From: JAKVAV01 sp047632755
Lineage (GTDB): Bacteria > Bacteroidota > Bacteroidia > Flavobacteriales_D > Cryomorphaceae
Length of the DNA: 64,000 nucleotides
Direction: 5' to 3'
Assembly (NCBI GenBank): GCA_047632755.1
Contig: JBLIDT010000005.1
Coordinates: 62,001-126,000, forward strand
This document shows positions 23,418-31,203 of the stretch, one piece after another. Positions within the stretch are counted from its first letter, which is position 1. Every line of letters begins with the position of its first letter. The notes beneath the pieces were generated by a model. That model was not told the origin of the DNA and did no database searches. It was given only the letters and a program-made list of their open reading frames with translations. A program made the translations under genes and the position numbers.

Positions 23418-24610
23418 AAAAAATATTCCTTGATGAAGTGAAGGAGGTCAAAGGCAATTTCTCGCTTCGTTTTTAACTCAGTTTCTTCTGTTATATTGCC
23501 CGATACGAAAGTAACTTTATTCGTATCAAAGCCAAAACCCGCTTGGCTATCAGCCAGAGTATTTAACACGATCAAATCACAGTTCTTCCGATCGAGCTTT
23601 CCCTTTGCATTCTCCAGCCCGTTATTGGTCTCTAAAGCAAAACCAACCAAAACCTGATTCGTCTTCTTCTCTCCAAGTGTTTTCAAAATATCAGGAGTTG
23701 GCTCAAGACCGATGATCAGCTCTTCAGAAGTCTTCTTGAGTTTCTGAGCGGCTACTTCTCTGGGGCGATAGTCTGCCACGGCAGCCGCTAAAATAGCTAC
23801 ATCGCACGAATCAAAAACTGGCGTTGTGGCATCAAACATTTCCTGAGCTGTATTTACACTAATGAAATCCACACCTTTTGGAGGATCAATGGCAACAGGC
23901 CCAGAAACAAGTGTGACTTCGGCCCCCATTAATACAGCCGCCTCGGCAATGGCATAGCCCATTTTCCCAGTACTTCGATTTCCGATATAGCGCACAGGGT
24001 CTATAGGTTCTTGGGTAGGACCTGCAGTAATTAAGATCTTTTTCTCAAAAAGAGGAGCTTTCCCTTTCAGGTCATTTTCAATAAAAGCTCTGATTTCTTC
24101 GGGTTCAGCCATTCTTCCTTGCCCTTCCAGCCCGCTTGCTAGCTCTCCGCTTCTAGAAGGGATATGAATATCCCCTCGCTTTTCGAGCGTTCCAATATTG
24201 GATTGATTTGCACCATGAGCGTGCATATCCAAATCCATCGCAGGTGCAAAATACACTGGGCACTTAGCACTAAGATATGTGGTCAGCAGCAGGTTATCGG
24301 CTTCTCCGTGTGCCATTTTGGCCAATGAATTGGCGGAAGCTGGAGCAACCACCAAAAGATCGGCCCAAAGTCCGAGCTCGACATGATTATTCCAAACCCC
24401 TGCGTGAAGTGGCTCTTTGACAAAATTGTCAAGAACAGGTCTCTTGCTCAGCGTTCCGAGAGTTAAGGGCGTAACAAATGACCGTGCCGCATCTGTTAAG
24501 ACTACTTGCACTTCAGCGCCCGCCTTGATAAACTCTCTAACTAAAAAAGCCGATTTGTATGCGGCAATGCTTCCTGTAACGCCTAATAAAATACGCTTAC
24601 CTCGAAGCAT
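23414..24610 (-). CDS. coaBC: Bifunctional phosphopantothenoylcysteine decarboxylase/phosphopantothenate--cysteine ligase
   Basis: Two consecutive steps of coenzyme A synthesis. 398 residues: an N-terminal flavoprotein CoaC domain (1-180; 'GVTGSIAAYKSAFLVREF', 'PASANSLAKMAHGEADNLL', 'APAMDLDMHAH') and a C-terminal CoaB domain (about 188-398; 'ILITAGPTQEPIDPVRYIGN', 'AAAVADYRP', 'VGFALET'). It lies between rpoZ and porD in the cluster. Confidence 0.96.
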   Translation of the reverse strand: MLRGKRILLGVTGSIAAYKSAFLVREFIKAGAEVQVVLTDAARSFVTPLTLGTLSKRPVLDNFVKEPLHAGVWNNHVELGLWADLLVVAPASANSLAKMAHGEADNLLLTTYLSAKCPVYFAPAMDLDMHAHGANQSNIGTLEKRGDIHIPSRSGELASGLEGQGRMAEPEEIRAFIENDLKGKAPLFEKKILITAGPTQEPIDPVRYIGNRSTGKMGYAIAEAAVLMGAEVTLVSGPVAIDPPKGVDFISVNTAQEMFDATTPVFDSCDVAILAAAVADYRPREVAAQKLKKTSEELIIGLEPTPDILKTLGEKKTNQVLVGFALETNNGLENAKGKLDRKNCDLIVLNTLADSQAGFGFDTNKVTFVSGNITEETELKTKREIAFDLLHFIKEYFL

Positions 24611-24625
24611 GGCTTCAGAAAAAAA

Positions 24626-24958
24626 TTACGCGTTTGCTTCTTCTTCCTCTTGGCGACGGAAGTAAACCTTATCTTCTAAAAGCTCCTGAACAGAAATTGA
24701 ATGTGGCTTTGGAAGACGCTCGTAGAATTTCGAGATCTCAATCTGCTCTCTGTTTTCAAACACCTCTTCCAAATTATCTTGGCTGGTTGCGAATTCCTGC
24801 AATTTAGCGTTGAGCTCTTCTTTCATCTCACCGCTAATTTGGTTGGCACGTTTCGACATTACCACAATAGCTTCGTAGATATTGTTGGTTTGCTTTTCGA
24901 GGTCGTACACGTCACGCGTGATGGTAGTGCGCGCTGCATTGGTATTTTTGAAATTCAT
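24626..24958 (-). CDS. rpoZ: RNA polymerase omega subunit
   Basis: 110 residues of the Bacteroidota RpoZ form: 'TRDVYDLEKQTNNIYEAIVVMSKRANQIS', which contains the helix that wraps the beta' C-terminus. It promotes RNA polymerase assembly. It is located 10 nt after bamD and 15 nt before coaBC, the usual order in this phylum. Confidence 0.88.
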   Translation of the reverse strand: MNFKNTNAARTTITRDVYDLEKQTNNIYEAIVVMSKRANQISGEMKEELNAKLQEFATSQDNLEEVFENREQIEISKFYERLPKPHSISVQELLEDKVYFRRQEEEEANA

Positions 24959-24968
24959 ATCCCGGGTC

Positions 24969-25772
24969 TTAAAACTTCATTTTATCCAGTTCGCGAAGGG
25001 CACCGACATAAAAGTCTTCTGCCTTTTTTACGTATTCACTATTCTGGAAAGAATCTACAAATTTATGATAATGTTCGATGGTAGCGTTCAATCGCTCTTC
25101 TTTCTTTGATGCAATGCTGTTAATCGCCAATAAATATGAGCTTTTCACCACTAAAAACTCAATCTCTTCGCGGTGAGGACTGTCTGGGAAATCGACCAGC
25201 ATGTTCTGCAAAGCCACCGAAGCAGACTTAAAATCCTCTGTGAGGTAATAGAGCTTAGAGTTGTCAAATGCCTTTACCTCTAGCTTTAATCTCAACTCAT
25301 CTATCATGACATTCGTACTGTCCTTGAGATCAGTTTGAGGATAGCGGTTGAGGAACAGCTGAAATTCATCGATAGCCAACTCGGTATCTGTTTGATCCAA
25401 ATTAGACACGGGAGAGTTGAGGTAGCTGCAATAAGCCGATTTAAATAAAGCCTCCTCTGCCCTAGCGCTTCGCGGATAAGTTTTCGTGAAGTTCTTGTAA
25501 TAATATGCCGCAAAGTAGAAGTCTTCGAGAGCAAAGTGTGAATTGGCGATGTAGTAGTGAATCTCTTGGCTTCGGTCTGACCCACGGAAGAGAGTACCCA
25601 ACTCATCGAAGAGGGAAAGGGCCTTGCTGTATTGGCCTTTTTCATAGTATTCTACTGCCTTGGTGTATTTAAACTCCACGTCAGTGCTCTTAAGTACTTT
25701 GCTGTACTGAGAACAAGAACTAAAGAAGAAGACCAGAAATATCAATATATATTTCACGAATCGCAAAATCAT
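24969..25772 (-). CDS. bamD: Outer membrane assembly lipoprotein BamD
   Basis: From ATG 25772 the protein is 267 residues, with a lipoprotein signal 'MILRFVKYILIFLVFFFSSC' whose lipobox Cys is residue 20. The frame is open to 25868, but that start would bury the signal sequence, and a TATCTTTG box lies 4 nt before 25772. TPR-like repeats follow ('KAVEYYEKGQYSKALSLFDEL', 'YYIANSHFALEDFYFAAYYY', 'FLNRYPQTDLKDSTNVMIDE'). BamD supports BamA in folding outer-membrane beta-barrels. Confidence 0.92.
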   Translation of the reverse strand: MILRFVKYILIFLVFFFSSCSQYSKVLKSTDVEFKYTKAVEYYEKGQYSKALSLFDELGTLFRGSDRSQEIHYYIANSHFALEDFYFAAYYYKNFTKTYPRSARAEEALFKSAYCSYLNSPVSNLDQTDTELAIDEFQLFLNRYPQTDLKDSTNVMIDELRLKLEVKAFDNSKLYYLTEDFKSASVALQNMLVDFPDSPHREEIEFLVVKSSYLLAINSIASKKEERLNATIEHYHKFVDSFQNSEYVKKAEDFYVGALRELDKMKF

Positions 25773-25776
25773 CGCG

Positions 25777-25784
25777 CAAAGATA
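25777..25784 (-). promoter_or_regulatory. TAnnTTTG box for bamD, 4 nt before ATG
   Basis: TATCTTTG on the minus strand (plus-strand CAAAGATA), then four bases and the ATG at 25772. It decides the start codon in favour of the short form that begins with the lipoprotein signal. Confidence 0.5.
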
Positions 25785-25921
25785 CTTTCTATTTGGAGAT
25801 TGAGAAGCCATTTGAGATGAGTTAACAACGAAAGGTTGTTTGCAGTTATTTTCCGCAGATTTTGCCATGAGCTAATTAAGCGGTATTTTCGCGGCTTGAA
25901 ATAACTGTCACCCATATTTTT

Positions 25922-27172
25922 ATGCAAGACATTTTTGAAAAGATTAAGAACAACAGAGGTCCTCTAGGCCGTCACGCCAAAGAGAGCCATGGATATTTCA
26001 CATTTCCAAAATTGGAAGGTGAAATTAGTCGCAAGATGCAATTTCGCGGAAAGGAAGTTTTGGTATGGAGTATCAACAACTACTTAGGTCTTGCCAATCA
26101 CCCCGCAGTTCGGAAAGTAGATGGAGAAGCTGCCGCCGAATGGGGAATGGGATACCCGATGGGTGCCCGAATGATGTCAGGACACACTTCAAAGCATGAA
26201 GAGCTAGAGGAAGAATTGGCTGATTTCATGCAAAAAGAAGATGCGTTCCTTCTCAACTACGGATACCAAGGATGCCAGTCGGCAATTGAAGCTTTGGTAG
26301 ATCGAAATGACGTAATTGTTTATGACTCTGAGTCTCATGCTTGTATGGTAGACGGCGTTCGTCTCCACCAAGGAAAGCGCTTTGTGTTTAGACACAACGA
26401 CATGGAGAGTTTCCAAAAGCAGCTCGAAAGAGCCGAAAACTGGACATCGAAAACAGGTGGAGGAATCCTAGTCGTTACGGAGGGAGTCTTTGGAATGGCA
26501 GGCGACCAAGGAAATCTAAAAGACATTGTTAGTTACAAAGAGCGCTATAAATTTCGTCTTTTCGTAGATGACGCACACGGTTTTGGGACAATCGGCGAAA
26601 ACGGGCGTGGTGCTGGAGATTTCCAAGGAGTACAAGCGGAAATCGATGTTTACTTCGGAACTTTCGCTAAGGCGATGGCTACGATTGGAGCATTCGTCGC
26701 AGGAGACGAGCAAGTAATTGAGTACTTAAAGTACAATATGCGCTCTCAGACATTTGCCAAATCTCTACCAATGCCTCTAGTAATAGGAGCATTGAAGCGA
26801 TTGGACATGATGCGCACGGAGCCCGAACACAAAGACAATCTTTGGAAAATTGCTACAGCTCTGCAAACGGGATTGAAAGAAGCAGGCTTTGATCTAGGAG
26901 TAACCAACAGTGCCGTGACTCCAGTATTCCTCAAAGGAACACTTGGAGAAGCGACCAATCTTACAATGGATTTGAGGGAAAATCACAATATCTTTTGTTC
27001 TATCGTGGTTTACCCAGTTGTACCGAAAGAAGTGATTATGCTGCGATTGATCCCAACTGCAGTGCACAAGCTGGAAGATGTAGAATTGACTATTGAAACT
27101 TTCAAGAAAATAAAAGTAAGACTCGAAGCGGGTGAATACGAAGCTGCTGCTGAGATCGTCGATTGGCGATAA
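25922..27172 (+). CDS. Alpha-oxoamine synthase family PLP enzyme (KBL/BioF/SPT-like)
   Basis: 416 residues, fold type I PLP enzyme. Landmarks: 'INNYLGLANHPAV' (51-63), glycine-rich 'MGARMMSGHTSKHEELE' (80-96), PLP-stacking His in 'SESHACM', Asp217 in 'FVDDAHGFG', and Schiff-base Lys250 in 'YFGTFAKAMATIGAF'. Relatives condense an amino acid with an acyl-CoA (2-amino-3-ketobutyrate CoA ligase, 8-amino-7-oxononanoate synthase, serine palmitoyltransferase). In Bacteroidota such enzymes often make the long-chain base of sphingolipids, but substrates cannot be assigned here. No acyl carrier or lipid gene is adjacent. A decayed partial copy lies about 2.9 kb downstream. Confidence 0.88.
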   Translation: MQDIFEKIKNNRGPLGRHAKESHGYFTFPKLEGEISRKMQFRGKEVLVWSINNYLGLANHPAVRKVDGEAAAEWGMGYPMGARMMSGHTSKHEELEEELADFMQKEDAFLLNYGYQGCQSAIEALVDRNDVIVYDSESHACMVDGVRLHQGKRFVFRHNDMESFQKQLERAENWTSKTGGGILVVTEGVFGMAGDQGNLKDIVSYKERYKFRLFVDDAHGFGTIGENGRGAGDFQGVQAEIDVYFGTFAKAMATIGAFVAGDEQVIEYLKYNMRSQTFAKSLPMPLVIGALKRLDMMRTEPEHKDNLWKIATALQTGLKEAGFDLGVTNSAVTPVFLKGTLGEATNLTMDLRENHNIFCSIVVYPVVPKEVIMLRLIPTAVHKLEDVELTIETFKKIKVRLEAGEYEAAAEIVDWR

Positions 27173-27197
27173 ACTTTTAGGCATTGATACATTGAAA

Positions 27198-27227
27198 GGT
27201 CGCTTCTGAAAGGAAGCGGCCTTTTTT
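27198..27227 (+). terminator. Intrinsic terminator after the alpha-oxoamine synthase
   Basis: GGTCGCTTC (27198-27206) pairs with GAAGCGGCC (27213-27221): 9 bp including one G-T, with a 6-nt loop, followed by six T (27222-27227). It lies 26 nt after the stop codon. A degenerate copy is found with the pseudogene tail near 29541-29572. Confidence 0.9.
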
Positions 27228-27381
27228 GTTTAAATACTAGACTGTTTGATTCTAGTCAAAATGCTCTTCTCAATACAGGACTCGTAACATATTGTAAAAA
27301 AAATCTCGATTTGAACTAGAACCTAAAAGTCTTGAAGGTTAAAATCACTTCAGCTTAGATACGAATCGAGGTCACAACTAG

Positions 27382-28782
27382 CTAGAATTGGAAATAAATA
27401 AATTGAGTTTTCAAATCTTGGCCCAAGAATATGATAAGGAATAACATAGCTGTAACGTATAGCCAATTGTATTTGAATTTGAGCTTCGCATTAAACAAAG
27501 CCGTCCCCCACAAAAGACCCGTAACCGCCATTGCAATTATGAATTTAAATTTATAAAGTGAGAGCATCTCTATCATATTGAAGTTGAATTCTGCAAGGAT
27601 TTTCCACAATACATTATGGGCCATGTTTAAATCTACAGATCGAAAGTATACACCTTCAAGAACGATGATGTTGAGATTCAAAAACTTTTGGGCACTCAAT
27701 GTAAACTGATTGGTTCTAATGGCCCTACCTAACATAGTGGGCGTTATCATCCTTTGAATAAGCATGACACAGCCATTCACAAAACCAAACATGATGAACG
27801 TCCAATTCGCACCGTGCCAAAAACCAATGAGAACCAAAATAAAAATAGACCATAACATTAAAGCTCCTGTTGATCCGCTAATTTTTAGCAATGGGGTGTA
27901 GATATAATCTCTGATCCAACTCGTTAATGAGATGTGCCAACGCGCCCAGTGCTGAGTATGGTTTTCTGTCCACAATGATCTGTAGAAGTTTTCTACGAGT
28001 TTCACACCCATAAGTCGTGCCGACCCCATAGCGATATCTGTGTAACCTGAGAAATCGGCAAATATCTGAATGCCAAAAAGAAAAGCTGCCCAATAGAGCT
28101 GTGTACCCGTGGCGCCGTCAACATTCGCGTAAATAAGGTTTACGTACTGGGAAACGGTATCGGCTACAACTAATTTTTTGAAGAATCCGAGCAGTATCTT
28201 GTTGATGGCGTATCGTATATCATCAGATGTAATATTGGGGTCTCTTTTGAGCTGAGGTATGAGTCGTGTAGAGCGCTCAATCGGTCCTGCAACCAATTGG
28301 GGAAAGTATGCCACATAGAGTGCAAAATATCCAAGATGTGTCTCAGGCTCCGATCTTCCCTGATAAACATCAATGGTGTAACTGAGCGTCTGGAATGTGT
28401 AGAATGAAATACCTACGGGAAGAAGAATATCGTAGTACTCGAAGTTGGTAAAAATATTAAACTGAGAAAGGGCTATGACTGTATTCTCAGCGAAGAAGTT
28501 GAAATATTTGAAATAAAATAGAAGCCCAAGATTAACGAAGAGACTGAGAAACAAGAACCATCTCTTTTTCTTTTTATCAGGTGTTTTGGCCATTTGGATT
28601 CCCGCATAGAAATCCACCATAGTGGAAATGACAATTAAAAAGATATATTGCCACTTCCAACACATGTAGAAATAATAACTCGCGGCCAATAACAATACCC
28701 ACCTAAATCGGTTTGGTATCAGGTAAAATGCGACAATTACCAGCGGCAGAAAGACAAGATAGTCTAGCGAATTAAAAAGCAT
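27382..28782 (-). CDS. MBOAT family membrane O-acyltransferase (AlgI-like)
   Basis: 466 residues, about 10-12 transmembrane helices. MBOAT motifs: 'LPVGISFYTFQTLSYTIDVY', 'YFPQLVAGPIER', 'FADFSGYTDIAMGSARLMG', and the catalytic His motif 'GFWHGANWTF'. Relatives transfer acetyl or other acyl groups across the membrane onto exopolysaccharide, teichoic acid or peptidoglycan, usually with an AlgJ/AlgX/DltD-type partner. No such partner is next to it, so its acceptor is unknown. Confidence 0.9.
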   Translation of the reverse strand: MLFNSLDYLVFLPLVIVAFYLIPNRFRWVLLLAASYYFYMCWKWQYIFLIVISTMVDFYAGIQMAKTPDKKKKRWFLFLSLFVNLGLLFYFKYFNFFAENTVIALSQFNIFTNFEYYDILLPVGISFYTFQTLSYTIDVYQGRSEPETHLGYFALYVAYFPQLVAGPIERSTRLIPQLKRDPNITSDDIRYAINKILLGFFKKLVVADTVSQYVNLIYANVDGATGTQLYWAAFLFGIQIFADFSGYTDIAMGSARLMGVKLVENFYRSLWTENHTQHWARWHISLTSWIRDYIYTPLLKISGSTGALMLWSIFILVLIGFWHGANWTFIMFGFVNGCVMLIQRMITPTMLGRAIRTNQFTLSAQKFLNLNIIVLEGVYFRSVDLNMAHNVLWKILAEFNFNMIEMLSLYKFKFIIAMAVTGLLWGTALFNAKLKFKYNWLYVTAMLFLIIFLGQDLKTQFIYFQF

Positions 28783-28976
28783 TTTCTCAGTGGTTTATTG
28801 GATGCATTATTTTTCGAGGTTAACCAAATTTTGATGTCTGAATAGAATAGGTTATTCTGTCACTCCGTAGGTTTATTCTGATCTCTTAATTTAATGTATA
28901 GATTATTATACATTTCGGACCAGTCTAATTGATTTCTTTTTGTTTGTGTCCCATCGAATTATACTGATCTCAAAGT

Positions 28977-28999
28977 CACTTTATCGAAAGTGGTTTTTT
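28977..28999 (+). terminator. Possible terminator in the pseudogene zone
   Basis: CACTTT (28977-28982) pairs with AAAGTG (28987-28992), loop ATCG, then G and six T (28994-28999). No intact plus-strand gene precedes it; it may be a leftover of a lost gene. The stretch 28783-28976 otherwise shows nothing I can support. Confidence 0.5.
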
Positions 29000-29024
29000 C
29001 CCTTTAGTGCTTTGGCTGACTGGA

Positions 29025-29157
29025 AATTAAAGCTTTAGTAGATAGAAATGAGGTAATTATTTACGCCTCGTAGCATGCTTCCGTGGTAGATCGTTACATT
29101 TCCACCAAGGAAAGCGCTTTATGTTCAGAAACAACAACATATAACGATTACAAAATG
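29025..29157 (+). pseudogene. Fragment of a second alpha-oxoamine synthase gene
   Basis: This stretch aligns base by base with the middle of the intact gene at about 26285-26415 (codons about 122-165). For example it encodes ALVDRNEVIIYAS and, after a frame change, shares the block 'CACCAAGGAAAGCGCTTT' (written TCCACCAAGGAAAGCGCTTT here). It has an in-frame TAG in place of a Glu codon and a 1-nt deletion after GTAGAT. The similarity fades at about 29157, where an unrelated sequence begins. It is a decayed paralogue fragment. Confidence 0.8.
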
Positions 29158-29415
29158 ACGCCTGAATGGGATGCGCTGAGTGCTTTACATAAAATTAAAG
29201 CAGAAGATCAATACCAAGTGGTGAGAGATGTTGCAAAAACAGTAGTGGAAAGCACTGCGCACTAACGCTCCAAGAAAGATTTAGAGTCTGACTGGAACAT
29301 AGTCTTAGCAGCTCAATACCAACTGAATAAAATTTGGCAAGCCAGAGTAGAGTATGGCTTCTCACAGTCGAAGCAGCAATTGTTGCTCTCGCTCAACTAC
29401 AGGTTTGGTATCTAG
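29158..29415 (+). pseudogene. C-terminal fragment of an outer-membrane beta-barrel protein
   Basis: In one frame the region reads KAEDQYQVVRDVAKTVVES, then a TAA at 29263, then DWNIVLAAQYQLNKIWQ, ARVEYGFSQSKQQLLLSL and NYRFGI, ending in TAG at 29413-29415. Alternating strands with aromatic residues and a terminal ...YRFGI are typical of the last strands of an outer-membrane barrel. The N-terminal part is missing and the frame is interrupted, so it is a remnant. I cannot name the family. Confidence 0.6.
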
Positions 29416-29481
29416 AGGAGTCTGGTATTAAAGAGGGAGAGTGCACCATTGAATCTATTGGGAAAATAAACATGATGCACA

Positions 29482-29575
29482 AAGATGTTGGAAGGCGCTT
29501 CACAAGATCTCGAATGGAAATAAGCTTTGAAATAATAATTGGAAAGTCACTTCTGAAAAGAGCGACTTTTTTGTT
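29482..29575 (+). pseudogene. 3' end and terminator remnant of the alpha-oxoamine synthase copy
   Basis: Codons from 29482 read KMLEGASQDLEWK-stop, matching the end of the intact gene (VRLEAGEYEAAAEIVDWR-stop). The following about 50 nt resemble the intact gene's 3' flank, including a degenerate hairpin with 'CACTTCTGAAAAGAGCGAC' and a T run. This shows that the duplication carried the terminator with it. Confidence 0.7.
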
Positions 29576-29596
29576 CTGCCAACGTGTAGGATAAAG

Positions 29597-30229
29597 TCAA
29601 GCCAATAAGTAACCTAAACCTGGAGGATGATGCAAGAGCCATCCAGTAATGCTATACCTGGAAGCGTTTGATAACATTACTTCATGGGGTACAGCTTCAC
29701 TTTTAAAAAGAATCACTCTGCCAGGCATCGGTGCAATATCTTGATAAGAACCATCAGGTGAATGAAGGCGCAATTCTCCACCATGCTCAGGCTTCCATAA
29801 TTCGTTGAGGTAAAACACTACAGAAATGAGTCGATTGCTCCGAGAGTCAAACTGATCGAGGTGTCTCTTGTAAAAAGAACCAGGCGGGTAATGCGCCAGG
29901 TGAAACTCGCTTCCCGAAATACTCAAAAAACAGAGTCGATTTAAATGGGCGATGGCTTCATCTACCAGAGCAAAAAAGCCACTTAACTCCAGGTCGCGAT
30001 TGCGTTCGAGCCAAAATATCTCGTCACTTCTTATCGACTTTTCTATTCGGAAATCATTCAAAGCGCCGATACCAGCTTGTTTAAATTCTTCCAAAGCCAA
30101 CCTCTCCTTCAAGAAATTACGCGAAACGGATAATAAGTTGTCGGGCATGAAACCATCAAGGATCACCCAGTCATTTTCGGCCAAGTGATCTGCCCTGATT
30201 TCCCAGGGATCCAATAAAAGGTTGCTCAA
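29597..30229 (-). CDS. 2-oxoglutarate/Fe(II)-dependent oxygenase (prolyl 4-hydroxylase type)
   Basis: 210 residues from TTG 30229 (an in-frame TGA lies just upstream; the first ATG is at residue 29). The iron site is visible: His-x-Asp in 'FYKRHLDQFDS' and the distal His in 'SEAVPHEVMLS', with the 2OG-binding Arg in 'SRYSITGWLLHH'. The segment 'RLISVVFYLNELWKPEHGGEL' is characteristic of the P4Hc/SM-20-like group. The substrate could be a protein prolyl residue or a small molecule. The neighbourhood is decayed and gives no hint. Confidence 0.88.
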   Translation of the reverse strand: MSNLLLDPWEIRADHLAENDWVILDGFMPDNLLSVSRNFLKERLALEEFKQAGIGALNDFRIEKSIRSDEIFWLERNRDLELSGFFALVDEAIAHLNRLCFLSISGSEFHLAHYPPGSFYKRHLDQFDSRSNRLISVVFYLNELWKPEHGGELRLHSPDGSYQDIAPMPGRVILFKSEAVPHEVMLSNASRYSITGWLLHHPPGLGYLLA

Positions 30230-30388
30230 GTATCAAAGAATCATCAGGCGAAGTTAGAGAAAAGAAAGGTTTGAAAACCTAAAGGACTTAGGAATTAATG
30301 TTCATATTCCCTATGTAACCCAAGTCGCACTATATCATTATCACAGCCCCTACCTTTGCAACCATCAACCAGTAAATGCTATGCCAAT

Positions 30389-30631
30389 ATGAAAATAGAG
30401 CAGATTTATACCAGATGTATTTCACACGCAGCTTAATACTTGAAAAATAATGGAAAGACGGCCATTTTTGACACATTACGAGAAGTTCAACCCTACACCG
30501 ATCGCGCTGAGAAAAGCCAAGCGAAAATCAAATGTGTTTTCGAAACGCACTTTCATACCAACTTTGTGAGCTGGCAGCTCGACTTTGCTGCAAAACTGAA
30601 GCAGAGACCGTTGTTCTGGCTCACGTCATAA
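30389..30631 (+). pseudogene. Truncated MBL-fold (persulfide dioxygenase-like) gene
   Basis: From ATG 30389 the frame reads MKIEQIYTRCISHAA, stops at TAA 30434, then continues in frame with NNGKTAIFDTLREVQPYTD and VFETHFHTNFVSWQLDFAAK. This is the N-terminus of the ETHE1/persulfide-dioxygenase-like metallo-beta-lactamase family, whose metal motif is THFHADFVSGH; here Asp is Asn and the final His is lost. The similarity stops at about 30597-30607, where a reversed fasciclin remnant begins. It is non-functional. Confidence 0.8.
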
Positions 30632-31113
30632 GTAGTAATGTTGGCTGTATTTCCAGAGCTGTCCATTACTGCAATATTCTGTTTTCCGCTCATGGCGAAG
30701 TTCAAATAAGAGCCTTGTACGGTTTTCAAAGCAACCTTTCCCCCACCCTTTTTGATAGCCGCAGCGATGCAATCGAAAGTATAGTTCCCAACCTAAACGT
30801 GCTAAGTCAATACTGAGGTGAACTTTGGCTTGGCTTCGGGCTTGAGCAAATGAGCCACAGTTCCTTCGGGCAGATTTTCGAAAGCGTCATTTACGGGAGT
30901 CAACCCTAAAGGGCCATTCTCCTTGCAAAGTTCCAACCAACCCTGCTGTCTTTACCGCTGCCACGAGCCTAGTGTAATTAGGCGAATTAATGGAGCTCGA
31001 AACGATATCTTTTTTCGGATCCATGGCTTCATCACAAACCATTACCGTTCTTTTTTGAGAAAATCCCGCAACTGCAAATGCGGCAAAAGCGAATACTACT
31101 GCTAACTTTTTAT
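30607..31113 (-). pseudogene. Decayed fasciclin-domain secreted protein
   Basis: The minus strand reads KKLAVVFAFAAFAVAGFSQ (signal peptide), then DIVSSSINSPNYTRLVAAVK, then after a frameshift PVNDAFENLPEGTVAHLLKP, two in-frame stops, AAAIKKGGGKVALKTVQG and SSGNTANITTYDVSQNNG. This is a single fasciclin (FAS1) domain. The start codon is destroyed: ATCAT-AAAAAGTTA looks like loss of the G of ATG. The expected end (VIHVIDxVLLP) is missing because the sequence fuses to the MBL remnant at about 30600. It lies downstream of the sigma/anti-sigma pair on the same strand, the usual place for such a gene. Confidence 0.85.
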
Positions 31114-31203
31114 GATTTTGATTTAATTGATTTGTGTAAGCTACGCTTCGGGTGGAAGAGCAGATTTCGAAATCGAGAAAAAATCAAATAATTTTTGAAA
31201 AGC

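Noticed and set aside
27236..27256. Inverted repeat ACTAGA/TCTAGT after the alpha-oxoamine synthase terminator
   Set aside because: Only 6 bp with a 9-nt gap, AT-rich, not linked to a gene start; likely chance.
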